From Exiguobacterium profundum (lineage in GTDB: Bacteria; Bacillota; Bacilli; Exiguobacteriales; Exiguobacteriaceae): a stretch of DNA of 64,000 nucleotides. Below the pieces are notes generated by a model. It made no database searches. It had not been told where the DNA came from and saw nothing but the letters and a program-made list of their open reading frames with translations. The translations under genes were made by a program, and so were the position numbers. The stretch spans positions 2,556,563 to 2,620,562 of the forward strand of contig NZ_MRSV01000001.1 in assembly GCF_001909285.1 (NCBI RefSeq), read 5' to 3'. Of the stretch, positions 35,697-44,174 are shown piece after piece (position 1 is the first letter of the stretch; every line of letters starts with the position of its first letter).

Positions 35697-36698
35697 ATGT
35701 CAAACGGAATGACGAACGAACCAAAAAAGCAAGATAAAAAATTCTCAACTGGCGCACTCGTCGGTGCATCTGCAATCGCACTCATTATCGGTGCTGGCGG
35801 TACGTATGCGGCAACGAACGCAGGCGGCGGAGAGTCAGATAATTCAGCAGTCGTCACATACAAAGGTGGCGAAATCACACGCGGTGAAATCGCGGATATG
35901 AGCTATGATCGCATGGTGCCACAACTCGCATTCCAAGAGACGATGAATGCACTTCTTGAAAAAGAATACGGTGACCAAGTCGACCAAGAAAAAGTAGATG
36001 AAGAGTTCAGCAAGACAGAAGAACAGTTCAACTCAGAAGAAGAGTTCGAACAAGCGATTCAACAAGCCGGTATGAGCGGTACGGAAGAGTTTAAAGAAGC
36101 GCTTCGCGGACAGATGCTCGTTGACGCTGCGAAATCGAAACTTGTCGATGTGACCGATGAAGAAATCGAAGCACAATTCGCAAAAGAGAACGTGGAAGTG
36201 GAAGCTAGCCACATCCTCGTTGAAACTGAAGAAGAGGCACAAGACATCATCAAAGAGTTGAATGACGGTGCAGACTTCGCTGAACTTGCGAAAGAAAAAT
36301 CAACGGATACTGGTTCAGGAGAACAAGGTGGAGAACTCGGTTTCTTCTCTGCTGGTAAGATGGTACCTGAATTCGAAGAGTACGCATTCAAAGAAGATGT
36401 CGTTGGTAAAATCTCTGAACCGGTTCAATCTCAGTTCGGTTTCCATGTCATCAAAGTGACAGACCGTAAAGAGAAAGACTTGAAACTCGAAGACGAGAAA
36501 GATCGTATTCGTGAAGAATTGGCAGCTGAAAAATCAGCTTCTGTCGATGCGAACAAAATTTACGCTGAGTTGATTGAAAAATACAACGTTGACGTAAAAG
36601 ATGCAAAAGCAGAACAACAATTTGACGCTGTTAAAGAAGCGATTAAAAACGCAGACGAATCTTCAGAAGAACCTGCAGCAGAATCAACTGAACAGTAA
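35697..36698 (+). CDS. prsA: PrsA foldase (parvulin-type peptidyl-prolyl isomerase) without lipobox
   Basis: This 333-aa extracytoplasmic foldase helps secreted proteins fold. It has a short Lys-rich N-terminus, one hydrophobic stretch (residues 17-35), a helical chaperone domain rich in Glu/Gln, and a parvulin domain (EVEASHILVETEEEA ... GFFSAGKMVPEFEEYAFK ... FGFHVIKVTDRKE). Bacillus PrsA is a lipoprotein anchored by an N-terminal Cys. Here there is no Cys anywhere, and the region reads GGTYAATNAGGG, so it is either kept by an uncleaved signal anchor or released. The start ATG follows AGGGGTGGAATAC. It has a good terminator. Confidence 0.92.
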   Translation: MSNGMTNEPKKQDKKFSTGALVGASAIALIIGAGGTYAATNAGGGESDNSAVVTYKGGEITRGEIADMSYDRMVPQLAFQETMNALLEKEYGDQVDQEKVDEEFSKTEEQFNSEEEFEQAIQQAGMSGTEEFKEALRGQMLVDAAKSKLVDVTDEEIEAQFAKENVEVEASHILVETEEEAQDIIKELNDGADFAELAKEKSTDTGSGEQGGELGFFSAGKMVPEFEEYAFKEDVVGKISEPVQSQFGFHVIKVTDRKEKDLKLEDEKDRIREELAAEKSASVDANKIYAELIEKYNVDVKDAKAEQQFDAVKEAIKNADESSEEPAAESTEQ

Positions 36699-36702
36699 TC
36701 AC

Positions 36703-36738
36703 AAAGGGGCACTCCAGCAATGGAGTACCCCTTTTTCG
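36703..36738. terminator. Terminator between prsA and yhaM
   Basis: AAGGGGCACTCCA / TGGAGTACCCCTT form a stem with one mismatch and a 4-nt loop, followed by TTTTT on the plus strand. It can serve both convergent genes. Confidence 0.85.
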
Positions 36739-36749
36739 TTGATCATCTA

Positions 36750-37676
36750 TTATAGATTCGGGCGATAGAAGGCACGGTTATCGAGTGCCATGACACGCTC
36801 CGTGAATGTCCCCGGCTCGACCCCTTCATACGCTTTCTCAAACATGTTCATGCGCGCATCAATATTATCAATGAAGAATAACATCTCCGCTTCAGGTAAT
36901 TGTGGCGCATTCGCAGATCCCCATTCCGGCTTCCCGTGATGGCTTAAGACGAGATGTTGCAACAAGGTCGTCACTTCGCGGTCCGTTCCAAGTTCCCGTG
37001 ACACAACTTCAAGTTCCGATGCCATAAGTGACAAATGACCGAGTAATTTTCCTTCGAGTGTGTATTCTGGCGTAATCGCATCAGACAATTCGATGACTTT
37101 CGCCAAATCATGCAAAATCACACCCGCAATCAAAAGATCACGATTCAAGGATGGATACAGTTCACACATCGTATCCGCGAGCTTCAACATCGACATCACA
37201 TGAAATGCCAGTCCCGAATAGACCGCGTGATGATGTCGAACGGCAGCCGGATACGTAAAGTATGCCTCTTCATGACGATTGACGACTTCCTCGACAAGAC
37301 GGCGAATCTCATCGTGTTGAAGTGACGTTATGAATCCACGAATCGTCGTCTCGAGCTCTGACTTCGGAATCGGAGCCGATCGGACGTACGGTGCGATGTC
37401 TATTTCCTGCTCGATGATTGAAATTTGTTTTAGTTTCAACTGGGTGCGCCCGCGATAGTCCATCACTTCCCCGGCCGCATGGACGATTTTTTTCGTCGCA
37501 TACTTCTCGGTATCGGCACTATCCCATAATTTCGTTTCGATTTCACCACTCTCGTCGCAAAGGATTAATGTTAAATAAGGTTTCCCGTTCCCGGCAAGTC
37601 CCTTATACGATTGTTTGATCATGACATATTGGTCTAGCGTGTCGCCCACTTTGAGCTGACCGATTTTTGTCGTCAA
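36750..37676 (-). CDS. yhaM: 3'-5' exoribonuclease YhaM
   Basis: This 308-aa metal-dependent exonuclease has an N-terminal OB-fold domain (KPYLTLILCDESGEIETKLWD) and a C-terminal HD domain (AVRHHHAVYSGLAFHV, then AGVILHDLAKVIEL and VLSHHGKPEWGSA) with the metal-binding His and Asp residues. I start at a TTG (MTTKIGQLKVGDTLDQY) six bases after GAGAGGTG. The much longer upstream reading has a hydrophobic, non-conserved start and no ribosome site. In B. subtilis yhaM also adjoins prsA. The divergent corA-like gene begins 54 bp away. Confidence 0.93.
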   Translation of the reverse strand: MTTKIGQLKVGDTLDQYVMIKQSYKGLAGNGKPYLTLILCDESGEIETKLWDSADTEKYATKKIVHAAGEVMDYRGRTQLKLKQISIIEQEIDIAPYVRSAPIPKSELETTIRGFITSLQHDEIRRLVEEVVNRHEEAYFTYPAAVRHHHAVYSGLAFHVMSMLKLADTMCELYPSLNRDLLIAGVILHDLAKVIELSDAITPEYTLEGKLLGHLSLMASELEVVSRELGTDREVTTLLQHLVLSHHGKPEWGSANAPQLPEAEMLFFIDNIDARMNMFEKAYEGVEPGTFTERVMALDNRAFYRPNL

Positions 37677-37730
37677 TGAAAGCACCTCTCTCTTGTTCAG
37701 TACCTTCATCTTAACGAAAGTTTGAGACAG

Positions 37731-38714
37731 ATGCCAACATTCCTGACAATTTGGGAATACTATCAATATAGTGAATTGGAGGAATGGATGATGGAATGGG
37801 ATTGGTATACACGACCGGAAGATTATATTCATGTTGATCAGCTATATGCTCAAGCCTATACGTATTGGCTTGAACAATTGACGACCTCAAATGTGACGAA
37901 GATTGTCGTCGAGAATGGATATATGTATGGTTCACTCACACTCGACTATGAACAGTTAGAACGGGAACCACAAAAAATTGGACATTACTTCATTGGACCT
38001 GATTTTTTATGGACAATCGGCTTTGGTGATTTGCACCATGAGTCCGTTTTCGCCAAACAATGCGATTCTCCAATCGAGGCGTTTTATGAGTTGCTTGCCG
38101 AACGGATGAACAACTACTTTCACGGTATCGATGAGTTTGAAGAACGTTTGATGGCAGCTCAACGTGAAATGACGGGACAAGTTCCCGCTACGTTCATGAA
38201 TGAGATTTTTGGTCTTCGCAGTGAGATTGAACGGTGGTCGGATACGGTCACTCCATATAAGGAGCTTGTCATGGCGGGACGAGAAGCTTTTTTAACGATC
38301 GATTTGCAGCAGTTAAAATCGTATCAACTTGCCGATTATCGAGTCAGTCGATTGCTGACACTCATCAATCATTATCAAGAAGACGTGATTGCGATGACAG
38401 ATCTCGCCTCCACCCTGTCGAACTTTCGAGGGAACGAAATCATGAAGGCACTAACCGTCTTCACCGCGCTGACGACTCCCGTCGTTGCATTCGGTGCGGT
38501 TTGGGGAATGAACTTTAAAAATATGCCTGAACTGGAATGGCCGCTTGGATATGGGTTCGCCTGGCTCATGATTCTTCTCTTCACGCTCATCATCCAAGTG
38601 TGGCTGAAACGGAAGAATTGGATCGGGTCATTGCTACAGTTTCCGAATCAGACGACTTCACCGAAACATCGGTCAAAACAAAAAACTCAAAAAACGAACA
38701 AAAGTTCGGTATAA
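37731..38714 (+). CDS. CorA-family divalent-metal transporter
   Basis: This 327-aa CorA-like channel protein has a long cytoplasmic N-terminal domain with helices, two membrane segments at the C-terminus (TVFTALTTPVVAFGAVWGMN and GFAWLMILLFTLIIQVWL) and the signature GMN loop (WGMNFKNMPEL). CorA proteins carry Mg2+, Co2+ or Ni2+ as pentamers. The start is uncertain: an ATG reading MPTFLTIWEYYQ is used, with a TTG three codons upstream as the alternative and no strong ribosome site for either. The last codons contain the LexA box of dinB. Confidence 0.88.
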   Translation: MPTFLTIWEYYQYSELEEWMMEWDWYTRPEDYIHVDQLYAQAYTYWLEQLTTSNVTKIVVENGYMYGSLTLDYEQLEREPQKIGHYFIGPDFLWTIGFGDLHHESVFAKQCDSPIEAFYELLAERMNNYFHGIDEFEERLMAAQREMTGQVPATFMNEIFGLRSEIERWSDTVTPYKELVMAGREAFLTIDLQQLKSYQLADYRVSRLLTLINHYQEDVIAMTDLASTLSNFRGNEIMKALTVFTALTTPVVAFGAVWGMNFKNMPELEWPLGYGFAWLMILLFTLIIQVWLKRKNWIGSLLQFPNQTTSPKHRSKQKTQKTNKSSV

Positions 38715-38716
38715 TG
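38696..38716 (+). promoter_or_regulatory. LexA (SOS) box with -10 of the dinB promoter
   Basis: CGAACAAAAGTTCG (38696-38709) is a perfect Gram-positive LexA/DinR box (CGAAC-N4-GTTCG). It is directly followed by TATAAT (38711-38716), 35 bp before the dinB start. The box lies inside the 3' end of the corA-like gene. Confidence 0.9.
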
Positions 38717-38750
38717 AAAGAAAAGTGATTCACACAAGAAAGGTGATGTT

Positions 38751-39842
38751 ATGGAACGACTCATCATTCATGTGGACATGGACGCATTTTATGCCTCTGT
38801 CGAACAGCGTGATCGTCCTAACTTACGAGGAAAGCCCGTCATCGTCGGAGGTCCTCCCCACAGCCGCGGGGTCGTCGCGACATGTTCCTATGAGGCGAGG
38901 AAATACGGCGTACACAGCGCGATGTCATCACGTCGCGCTTTTGCCTTGTGTCCCCATGCGACGTTTGTCAAACCACGGTTTCAGGCCTATCGACAAGTCA
39001 GCGCACAAGTGATGGAGATTTTTAAGTCCGTCACACCGCTCGTCGAACCACTCTCGCTCGATGAGGCTTACCTCGATGTGACGGAGAATTCGTTATTGAG
39101 CACATCTGGACCCTTTATCGCCCGGTATATATTAGGCGAGATTAAGCGTCGCACCGGTCTCACCGCGTCTGCCGGAGTCGCACCGTCAAAGTTTGTCGCG
39201 AAAATCGCTTCAGGATTTGAGAAACCAAATGGACTCACCGTCGTCCCGCTTAATGAAGTGGCAACCTTTCTGGCTCCCCTCTCCATCGAATCCATGCATG
39301 GCGTCGGAAAAGTGACCGCTCAAACACTTTATAAAAGTGGCTACCATACGATTGGTGACCTTCAACAAACTCGTCCCGAGCAACTGAAAGGCATCTTTGG
39401 ACACGATCGTGGGCAACAACTGTATGAACTGGCACATGGACGCGATACGCGTCCTGTCGTGGCCACGCGGGAGCGTAAGTCGATTGGATCGGAAACGACG
39501 TTCGCATTTGATATCGATGACCCGGAAGAAGTGTTCGAACAGGTCATTCCGGAGATGGAGGACGTATTGCGTCAGCTCGATCGCCGCGACTTGAGCTGTC
39601 AAACGGTCACCATCAAAATAAAGACGAGCGAGTTTCAGGCTCGGAGTCATCAAATCAAATTAAACCACCCGACGCATGACCATGATGAGATTAGACGACT
39701 TGCCAGACGTCTTTTCGACGAGATGAACGTCACCGAGCCCGTCCGTTTGATCGGACTGACCGTATCCGATTTGATTCCCCGAACTGAATCGACACGACAG
39801 CTGACATTCGACGAACTGACAAAACCTTCTCTTGAAGAATGA
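38751..39842 (+). CDS. dinB: DNA polymerase IV (Y-family, DinB)
   Basis: This 363-aa translesion polymerase has the catalytic motif IIHVDMDAFYASVEQRD, CSYEARKYGVHSAM, the second acidic site LSLDEAYLDVT, the KIASGFEKPNGL region of the palm, the helix-hairpin-helix MHGVGKVTAQTLYKSG, and a little-finger domain. There is no clear C-terminal clamp motif, but QLTFDELTKPSLEE could hold a degenerate one. A LexA box just upstream marks it as an SOS gene. The length is usual for the family. Confidence 0.95.
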   Translation: MERLIIHVDMDAFYASVEQRDRPNLRGKPVIVGGPPHSRGVVATCSYEARKYGVHSAMSSRRAFALCPHATFVKPRFQAYRQVSAQVMEIFKSVTPLVEPLSLDEAYLDVTENSLLSTSGPFIARYILGEIKRRTGLTASAGVAPSKFVAKIASGFEKPNGLTVVPLNEVATFLAPLSIESMHGVGKVTAQTLYKSGYHTIGDLQQTRPEQLKGIFGHDRGQQLYELAHGRDTRPVVATRERKSIGSETTFAFDIDDPEEVFEQVIPEMEDVLRQLDRRDLSCQTVTIKIKTSEFQARSHQIKLNHPTHDHDEIRRLARRLFDEMNVTEPVRLIGLTVSDLIPRTESTRQLTFDELTKPSLEE

Positions 39843-39881
39843 ATGACCATTCATTAAAATGAAGAAAAGGGGGTCGTGTGA

Positions 39882-40100
39882 ATGGAAACATACACGGTGA
39901 CAGGATTTGAAAATGATGGCACGCTCGTATTGAATGAAATGTTCGAAGCGAGCGACGATCAGTCGGCCAAACAAAAAGGGCTCGACATGCTTCGTGCTGC
40001 TGGACATGAGCATAAAGGGGCGCGTATCGTCCGACGGGGGCAACTCATCTACTTCGAGCGTTGCAAATTACCGGGGAAACTGAAAGGGACGGCATCTTAA
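39882..40100 (+). CDS. Small conserved protein (YhzD-like), unknown
   Basis: This 72-aa basic/acidic mixed protein (METYTVTGFENDGTLVLNEM at the start, then SAKQKGLDMLRAAGHEHKGA) resembles the YhzD-type small proteins of Bacilli. The beta-beta-alpha-beta-like pattern suggests a small folded domain. The ATG follows AAGGGGGTCGTGTGA. It lies 39 bp after dinB and may be in the same transcript, which would put it under LexA control. It ends at a strong terminator. The function is unknown. Confidence 0.75.
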   Translation: METYTVTGFENDGTLVLNEMFEASDDQSAKQKGLDMLRAAGHEHKGARIVRRGQLIYFERCKLPGKLKGTAS

Positions 40101-40101
40101 C

Positions 40102-40140
40102 AAAAGTAGACCAGGACAATGATTGTCTTGGTCTACTTTT
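40102..40140. terminator. Bidirectional terminator after the dinB unit
   Basis: A perfect 18-bp stem (AAAAGTAGACCAGGACAA with its complement) and a 3-nt loop end in TTTT, abutting the stop of the convergent lipoprotein gene. Confidence 0.9.
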
Positions 40141-40631
40141 CATTCACCATATTTTTTATTCCACGCATCCTGCCATTCTTGAAGATCGGGGTGAATATCT
40201 TCAAGCGATTCTCCGCTCAAACTATATCCGTTCCCTGAACCTGATCCGTCTGTCACGGGGAATGATGTCCCGCCGATGACCTTTCCATCCACAATCATTA
40301 CCGAGACAGCAGTCTGTCCTGCGGGAGATTGCTCACCAATCGGGTGATCTTTCACCGTAAAGTTTTCGTAGTAGATGGTCTTACCCACGTATTCATCCGG
40401 TGATACCGGTTGTAGTCCCCAAACGTTCCGTTCACGATCCTCTGCCAGTTCCTCTAAAGTCAAGGTACTCGTATGCTCGCCTTCATAAGAGACAATCGGG
40501 TACTGTTGTTCCTCGAGATACGCTTCGGCCACCTGCCCGTTCTCCGTCATCTCCGGTTCTGATTCAGTTTCCATCTCTTTCCCACACGCAACAAGAAACA
40601 GGCAGAAGAATACAATCATCCATTTTTTCAT
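40140..40631 (-). CDS. Lipoprotein, unknown function
   Basis: This 163-aa secreted lipoprotein has a lysine-start signal (KKWMIVFFCLFLVAC) with the lipobox LVAC, then a Glu/Thr-rich linker and a folded domain. The domain includes NVWGLQPVSPDEYVGKTIYY, AVSVMIVDGKVIGGTSFPV and a C-terminal PDLQEWQDAWNKKYG. The VMIVDGKVIGGTSFP pattern is seen in small uncharacterised Bacillales lipoproteins. I pick the second of two adjacent ATGs, six bases after AGGGGGG; the first is also possible. It lies downstream of the SLC13-type gene on the same strand, 63 bp away. Confidence 0.75.
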   Translation of the reverse strand: MKKWMIVFFCLFLVACGKEMETESEPEMTENGQVAEAYLEEQQYPIVSYEGEHTSTLTLEELAEDRERNVWGLQPVSPDEYVGKTIYYENFTVKDHPIGEQSPAGQTAVSVMIVDGKVIGGTSFPVTDGSGSGNGYSLSGESLEDIHPDLQEWQDAWNKKYGE

Positions 40632-40693
40632 CATCGTCCCCCCTTTCATCTGCTGATTCCTCTATTTTCGATACTCGTCCCCAAACCTCCTAT

Positions 40694-42469
40694 TCAAAAT
40701 GGGAAAAGGATGAGAATCATCAGAATTCCTATAATGCCCGTGATGAGTTGCAACGGCACACCGACTTTGACAAAATCCATAAATCGATAGTTACCGATAC
40801 TAAAGACCATCGCATTTGTCGGAGATCCGAATGGGGTCATAAAAGCGAGTGACGCCGAGATGGCGACCGCAACGACGAATGGAACCGGACTGACAGACAT
40901 CGATTCGGCGAGTGCAATCGCAAGGGGGACGAACAAAATAGCGGTCGCTGTATTCGAGATGATTTGACTAAGAATCATGGTGGAGACGAATAAGACGACG
41001 AGTACCCAAGTGGGACCAAAGTCGGCAAACGTCCTTTCAATCCATGCAACGACCCATGCCATGATTCCCGCCTTTTCAAGCGCTGTACCTACCGGGATCA
41101 TGGCCGCAATCAAGACGAGCGAGGACCATTGAATGGATTGATAGGCGACGTCCATCTGTCGGACAGCTCCACTCAACACCATCGCTAGCGCAGCCATCCA
41201 TACGGCAACGGTCGGGTCGACCCATTCGAACATGAACAGGAGCAACAACGTGAGCATGATGATGCCTGCTGCGAGCTGATGACGCCCGGATACGACTCGA
41301 TTGGCCACCTCGGTCACCCGTTCATTTGATAACAGGTCATGTGTCTCTCGTTCCATCCGCTCTAAATCATCCCATGTCCCTTGTACCATCAACATGTCCC
41401 CTTGTTTCAGTGGGGTGTCTTTCAATCGCACGTGTGCAATCTCTTCTTGTGGTCGGATGACTTTTAAGACATTGACATGAAACTGATTACGTAACTGACT
41501 CTCACTGATCCGCTTCCCGATTAGTCGACTCACCCCTGGGACCGTGAACAGGAGAACCCCTCCGGTTTGATCATCTACACGGGTGGCCTCAATCGGTTCA
41601 AATGGAATCTGTTCTTTTTCGGAAAAGTTCCGAACGTGCCGTTCCTCGCCGCTGACAAGTAATTCCCCCGGACGTAGTACGGTGTCCGCATGAGCCGTCT
41701 CATGATGGTGTCGTCCATGAACTCGTTCCTTCAAGACTATAACCCCTTCATGAGACCATGGAAGGTCACGTAACTGTTTCCCAATTAACGGATGACTCTT
41801 TGCAATCGACATCACATAGACGTTTGGACGCAATGGCTCACTCACCTCCGTTTTCGACCACTGTTTCGCCCCACCTTGATCGAGTAATCGGTTCCCGATT
41901 AGCCGGAAATAGATCAGTCCGATCACCATAACGACCAGACCAATTGGAAACAATGAAAAGAATCCGAGCGGTTCATCCACGAGGCCACGGAGCGCTTCTG
42001 CCGCAACGAGATTGGGAGGAGTCCCAATCAGTGTCATCGTTCCACCGATGCTAGAAAAAAAGGCGAGTGGCATGAGATAAGAATCCGTAGACTGTTGGAT
42101 TTTTCGTGCCATTACCATCACAACGGGAATGAGCAAGGCGACGGTACCCGTATTGGACATGACACTCGACAAGAGCGTCACCGTCAACATAAACAGATAG
42201 AATAAACGCGTCGCATTCCCTCCCGCGTATGGAACAAGCAAAGAAGCCAACCGTTCCGCCAGACCAGAATGAAACAATCCCGCTCCGACCACGAACAGTC
42301 CAGCAATCATCAAGACGACCGGATTGGAGAAACCAGCCATCGCCTCACCTGGGGTCAATTGTTGTGTGAGCACGAGGCAAACGAGTCCAATCAATGCCAC
42401 TAAGTCCGCCCGTAACCATCCTGCTATGAAAAAGAAAATCATCCCTAAAAGGATTATCACCGTGATCAT
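40694..42469 (-). CDS. SLC13/DASS-type transporter with two TrkA-C domains
   Basis: This 591-aa membrane transporter has two halves of about six membrane segments. The first half has the family motif SNTGTVALLIPV and GGTMTLIGTPPNLVA, and the second has SNTATAILFVPLA and PFGSPTNAMVFSIG. Between them lie two RCK-C/TrkA-C domains (residues 200-375), giving the SLC13-like layout found for sulfate or dicarboxylate carriers. The substrate cannot be told. The start follows AAAGGGTGAATCAGC. A cre-like site and a TATAAT -10 precede it, suggesting carbon-source control, which would favour an organic acid. Confidence 0.87.
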   Translation of the reverse strand: MITVIILLGMIFFFIAGWLRADLVALIGLVCLVLTQQLTPGEAMAGFSNPVVLMIAGLFVVGAGLFHSGLAERLASLLVPYAGGNATRLFYLFMLTVTLLSSVMSNTGTVALLIPVVMVMARKIQQSTDSYLMPLAFFSSIGGTMTLIGTPPNLVAAEALRGLVDEPLGFFSLFPIGLVVMVIGLIYFRLIGNRLLDQGGAKQWSKTEVSEPLRPNVYVMSIAKSHPLIGKQLRDLPWSHEGVIVLKERVHGRHHHETAHADTVLRPGELLVSGEERHVRNFSEKEQIPFEPIEATRVDDQTGGVLLFTVPGVSRLIGKRISESQLRNQFHVNVLKVIRPQEEIAHVRLKDTPLKQGDMLMVQGTWDDLERMERETHDLLSNERVTEVANRVVSGRHQLAAGIIMLTLLLLFMFEWVDPTVAVWMAALAMVLSGAVRQMDVAYQSIQWSSLVLIAAMIPVGTALEKAGIMAWVVAWIERTFADFGPTWVLVVLFVSTMILSQIISNTATAILFVPLAIALAESMSVSPVPFVVAVAISASLAFMTPFGSPTNAMVFSIGNYRFMDFVKVGVPLQLITGIIGILMILILFPF

Positions 42470-42488
42470 GCTGATTCACCCTTTCGCT

Positions 42489-42532
42489 ATTGTCACAATT
42501 TCATTATAACCCACTTTATGTAAGCGCTTACT
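42489..42532 (-). promoter_or_regulatory. Promoter region of the SLC13-type gene: palindrome, -10 and cre
   Basis: It holds a perfect palindrome ATTGT-C-ACAAT (42489-42499), a -10 TATAAT (minus strand, 42503-42508), and TGTAAGCGCTTACT (42519-42532). The last is a cre site matching 13 of 14 consensus positions and lies over the -35 region. CcpA control is inferred; the binder of the palindrome is unknown. Confidence 0.55.
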
Positions 42533-42555
42533 TAAAGCGTGTGACAATCTCATCA

Positions 42556-42587
42556 ACAAAAAAACGGATGGCTCTAAAGCCATCCGC
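42556..42587 (-). terminator. Terminator after yheA
   Basis: A perfect 9-bp stem (CGGATGGCT / AGCCATCCG) with a 4-nt loop is followed by TTTTTTT on the minus strand. Confidence 0.9.
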
Positions 42588-42597
42588 ACATCATTTG

Positions 42598-42969
42598 TTA
42601 TTGAACTTCGTTTTCGTTCACCATCGGGGCATAAAGCTCCTCGAGTGGTTTCATGATGATTTTCGTCACTTCTGTGACGAGTTGGTGCATGCGTTGCTCT
42701 TCTTGCATGAGCTCCATGATCAATTCGTTCTGTTGAACGTTCATCATTTTCGTTTGTGCATCCATCATTTCCTGCTCAGAGATTTCCTCTCCTTGCATCT
42801 GCTTTTGTTGAAGCGTCATTTGGATGTTACGGAAGTCAGCGAACAACTGGTTCGCTTCCGCATCCGCATTGACACGATCGTATAAAGAAGAGAGTGTTGT
42901 GAACTCTTCAGAATCGCGAAGTGCTTTCTCCAATTGGTAAGCTTGGTCGTACAAGTTTGTTTGTGACAT
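42598..42969 (-). CDS. yheA: YlbF/YmcA-family protein YheA
   Basis: This 123-aa all-helical cytoplasmic protein (LYDQAYQLEKALRDSEEF; NQLFADFRNIQMTLQQKQMQ) belongs to the YlbF/YmcA/YheA family. YlbF and YmcA in B. subtilis form a complex that adjusts RNase Y; a role for YheA itself is not established. No Cys residues for an iron-sulfur cluster are seen. It lies 36 bp downstream of yheB on the same strand, the same pair as in B. subtilis, and ends at a strong terminator. Confidence 0.92.
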   Translation of the reverse strand: MSQTNLYDQAYQLEKALRDSEEFTTLSSLYDRVNADAEANQLFADFRNIQMTLQQKQMQGEEISEQEMMDAQTKMMNVQQNELIMELMQEEQRMHQLVTEVTKIIMKPLEELYAPMVNENEVQ

Positions 42970-43004
42970 GTAACGTCCTCCTAAATGCTATTAGGGTTAA
43001 GCCA

Positions 43005-44123
43005 TCACAAGATGGCAATCAACCCTTGAATCAACCCAATCATACCACCTAACAGCGCACCAAGCCATGTTATTGCCCGGAACTCTCGTTTCGAGATCGA
43101 TAAGACGATCTCTTCGAGGTACGACGTGTCGAGTGATTGGACCTGCTCTTGCACAATCTTATCAATCTTCAATCGGTCCATGATCGTCTCCATTTGATTC
43201 GTGAAGCGCTCAATGACAAGCGTGACACCTTGTGGAACGAGTTCGTCGACAATGCGGGATTCGACGGACTGTGTATACGACGAGACCGGACGATCCAATA
43301 ATTGTCCGATTGGCAAACGAGATACGACTTGGTCTGTGATGCCATCGATGAGTCGTGCTTCGAGTCGGTCATCGATCAGTGTATCGACCGTCTTCTCACT
43401 GAATCGCTCAAATTCACGCGTAATCATCGTCGTCATTCCGTCACGGGTCGATTGACCACGTAAGATGTTGACGATTTCAGGTCGAACCATCTCGACAAAG
43501 TTCATGTTTTGAATGAACCCTGCGATAAATCCGAGACGACGCTGGACGAACGAGTCAACCATGTGACGAAGTTGCGCCTCACCTTCAGGAGAATAGAAAT
43601 ATTCCTCTGATTTGACGAGAAGCGCCTCTACGACTTCAGGAATGACCACTCGTACACGGTCCATCCCTTCTTCTCCAAGTAACTCAAACAGCTTTCGTTC
43701 TTTCACTTCAGCCATGACGTTCGATAGCTCGTCACGTAGTTTTTCATCTGCTAGCGTGAGGAATCGTGCCTCTGCGTTCGGATAGAGGGGTTCCAATAGC
43801 TCGCGAACCGTCTTATCCGAGCGTAACATCGTCTGGACCTCTTGTTGCGCAAAGTGCGTAATATGCGTCGTCACTTGGTCATCTAGCAATCGCTTCCGCA
43901 TACCCTCTGGTGTCAATAAATGTTTGACGACCGTCTTCCCTAAACTAGATGCCAGTTCATCTCGACGTTTCGGAATAAGTCCTGGTGTAAAAGGAATCCG
44001 GAATGAACCGATGTATTTCGGTTCGTGTGGTCGGAACAACATCTTGATGGCGAGAAAGTTGGTCACGCCCCCGATGGTCGCCCCGATCAATATCATGAGT
44101 AAAATCTTTAATAACCCGTCCAA
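43005..44123 (-). CDS. yheB: DUF445 membrane protein YheB
   Basis: This 372-aa protein has an N-terminal membrane segment with the family motif GATIGGVTNFLAIKMLFRPH followed by IPFTPGLIPKRRDELA. A long helical middle follows, then a C-terminal hydrophobic hairpin (ITWLGALLGGMIGLIQGLIAIL). The start is a TTG eight bases after GGAGG (MDGLLKILLMILIG). The 48-codon longer reading would run into the divergent regulator and has no ribosome site. The function of DUF445 proteins is not known. Confidence 0.9.
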   Translation of the reverse strand: MDGLLKILLMILIGATIGGVTNFLAIKMLFRPHEPKYIGSFRIPFTPGLIPKRRDELASSLGKTVVKHLLTPEGMRKRLLDDQVTTHITHFAQQEVQTMLRSDKTVRELLEPLYPNAEARFLTLADEKLRDELSNVMAEVKERKLFELLGEEGMDRVRVVIPEVVEALLVKSEEYFYSPEGEAQLRHMVDSFVQRRLGFIAGFIQNMNFVEMVRPEIVNILRGQSTRDGMTTMITREFERFSEKTVDTLIDDRLEARLIDGITDQVVSRLPIGQLLDRPVSSYTQSVESRIVDELVPQGVTLVIERFTNQMETIMDRLKIDKIVQEQVQSLDTSYLEEIVLSISKREFRAITWLGALLGGMIGLIQGLIAIL

Positions 44124-44174
44124 ACTGCAAGCCTCCGATCTGAAATATGATACATTGTTGTTGAGGTGATAGTA

